Assembly (NCBI GenBank): GCA_017453085.1
Contig: JAFTKV010000130.1
Coordinates: forward strand, 1 to 5,475
Source of the DNA: Clostridia bacterium
GTDB taxonomy: Bacteria; Bacillota; Clostridia; Oscillospirales; CAG-272
Reading direction: 5' to 3'
DNA: 5,475 nucleotides
Below, in pieces: positions 4,575 through 5,475 of this stretch. The position numbers and the translations under genes were made by a program. The notes under the pieces were generated by a model, which ran no database searches, had not been told where the DNA came from, and was given only the letters and a program-made list of their open reading frames with translations. The stretch's first letter is position 1; every line of letters begins with the position of its first letter.

Positions 4575-5475
4575 TTGAGTAGATACGACGACCGTCAGCG
4601 GCTGGATGATCTGGAGGATCAGCCCGCCCCGAAAAAGAAAAAGTTTAATATATTCGACTTTTTATACGGCAAAGACAAGCAAGAGGATGCGATGGGCGAC
4701 AAGGATGCGCCCCGCAACTTCTCCTTCTTCTTCAAGCTGACCGGACGGAATATGCGTCGGCTGTTCAGCCTGAATCTATTGCTGGTCTTCGCCAATTTCC
4801 CTATTTTCCTGATCCTGCTGGCCCTCAGCACTAACCTGCACGATACCGCACTGGCTCCTGCCTCTGCGCTGGCGGCTCCCCTGTACGGTGCTTCCCAGTT
4901 CGGTGCCGCATCTCCTGCCTCTGCAGCGCTGTTCGGCCTCCACGGCGTGACTACTCCCGTGGCTTATTGGACGCCCCTTGCACTGACCGTGCTGATCATC
5001 GGTGGCGTGCTGCTGCTCTTCACCTTCGGTCTGTCGGTCATCGGCGTCACCTACATCATGCGGAATATCGTCCGTGGTGAGATGGTGTTCATGTGGCAGG
5101 ACTTCGTCTACGCCATCAAGCGCAACCTAAAGCAGGGCTTTATTCTGGGACTTATAGACTTCCTGTTCGTCTTCCTGCTGTTCTACGACGTCTATTTCTT
5201 CTATCTCAACTTTGGTAACGGCACCTGGCCGGTGGTAGGCTTCTGGGCAAGCGTGGTGATCTTCTTCTTCTACTTCGTCATGCGCTTCTACACCTATCTG
5301 CAGGCACTGACCTTCGACCTGTCCATCAAGAAGATCTTCAAAAATGCGCTGATCTTCTCCATTCTGGGCATGAAGCGGAATCTGATGGCCGTCCTGGGTA
5401 TGATCTGCGTGATCATCCTGAACTTCATGATCTTTACGGTGCTTCAGCCCGTGGGCATCGTCCTGCCTCTGCTGA
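4575..5475 (+). CDS. YesL/DUF624-like membrane protein, 3' end outside window
   Basis: The frame stays open from the TTG start to the window edge (300 codons plus one base). The N-terminus is cytosolic and charged (DDRQRLDDLEDQPAPKKKKF), followed by FNIFDFLYGK (24-33). The NFSFFFKLTGRNMRRLFSLNLL block (49-69) leads into the first helix at about 65-85. An Ala/Ser/Pro-rich, presumably external loop spans 86-130. Further helices lie at about 134-160, 187-210, 219-240 and 272-300. The stretch VTYIMRNIVRGEMVFMWQDFVYAIKRN (158-184) matches the conserved centre of YesL/DUF624 proteins (R-N-x-x-R-x-E ... W-x-D-F ... K-x-N), and a second KRNL occurs at 267-270. The function of this family is not established; Bacillus YesL lies in a rhamnogalacturonan locus, but no sugar genes are visible here. 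The start rests on AAGGAGGT 6 nt upstream. It may be co-transcribed with the gene at 3991 as well as from its own promoter. Confidence 0.85.
   Translation, partial: MSRYDDRQRLDDLEDQPAPKKKKFNIFDFLYGKDKQEDAMGDKDAPRNFSFFFKLTGRNMRRLFSLNLLLVFANFPIFLILLALSTNLHDTALAPASALAAPLYGASQFGAASPASAALFGLHGVTTPVAYWTPLALTVLIIGGVLLLFTFGLSVIGVTYIMRNIVRGEMVFMWQDFVYAIKRNLKQGFILGLIDFLFVFLLFYDVYFFYLNFGNGTWPVVGFWASVVIFFFYFVMRFYTYLQALTFDLSIKKIFKNALIFSILGMKRNLMAVLGMICVIILNFMIFTVLQPVGIVLPLL

Noticed and set aside
4619..4831. A 70-codon - strand open frame inside the YesL-like gene
   Set aside because: It is antisense to the conserved N-terminal part of that gene and has no credible ribosome site or domain.

Overview
The window looks like chromosomal DNA from a low-GC-lineage (Firmicutes) gut-type clostridium with a moderately GC-rich genome, most likely Oscillospiraceae/Ruminococcaceae. 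This is inferred from gene content (serpin, KtrAB, YajC, a YesL/DUF624-like membrane protein), strong AAGGAGG-type ribosome binding sites and sigma-A-like promoters. No species can be named from the sequence alone.

Layout: (1) Bases 1-411, + strand: the 3' end of a serpin gene whose reading frame is broken by an apparent extra G near 107-109. (2) Bases 418-444: a hairpin with T-tracts on both sides, serving as a shared terminator for the serpin (+) and for yajC (-). (3) Bases 454-870, - strand: yajC, with its own promoter at 909-937. (4) Bases 968-3774, - strand: an apparent operon in transcriptional order GNAT acetyltransferase, ktrB (potassium channel-like subunit), ktrA (RCK gating subunit). 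The acetyltransferase stop and the ktrB start overlap as ATGA, and 36 nt separate ktrB from ktrA. No terminator is visible between ktrA and yajC, so read-through is possible. (5) Bases 3775-3990: a divergent promoter region with one extended -10 promoter per strand; both use TTGCAA as -35 with a 17-nt spacer. (6) Bases 3991-4494, + strand: an unrecognised small polytopic membrane protein. (7) Bases 4495-4574: a second promoter with a perfect TTGACA and two short dyads. (8) Bases 4575-5475, + strand: a YesL/DUF624-like membrane protein starting at TTG and running off the window.

The clearest functional unit is the KtrAB-type potassium uptake system: KtrB is the membrane pore with four P-loop filter glycines, and KtrA is the cytosolic nucleotide-binding ring that gates it. 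KtrA has an altered nucleotide-binding loop (GLDAFG instead of the usual GLGRFG type), which is the most interesting protein-level oddity here. The acetyltransferase is translationally coupled to ktrB, but its substrate is unknown. I see no CRISPR array, mobile element, tRNA or rRNA, and no convincing new multi-gene system. The points worth checking are the broken serpin, the variant KtrA site, the divergent control region, and the palindrome at the predicted transcription start of the last gene.
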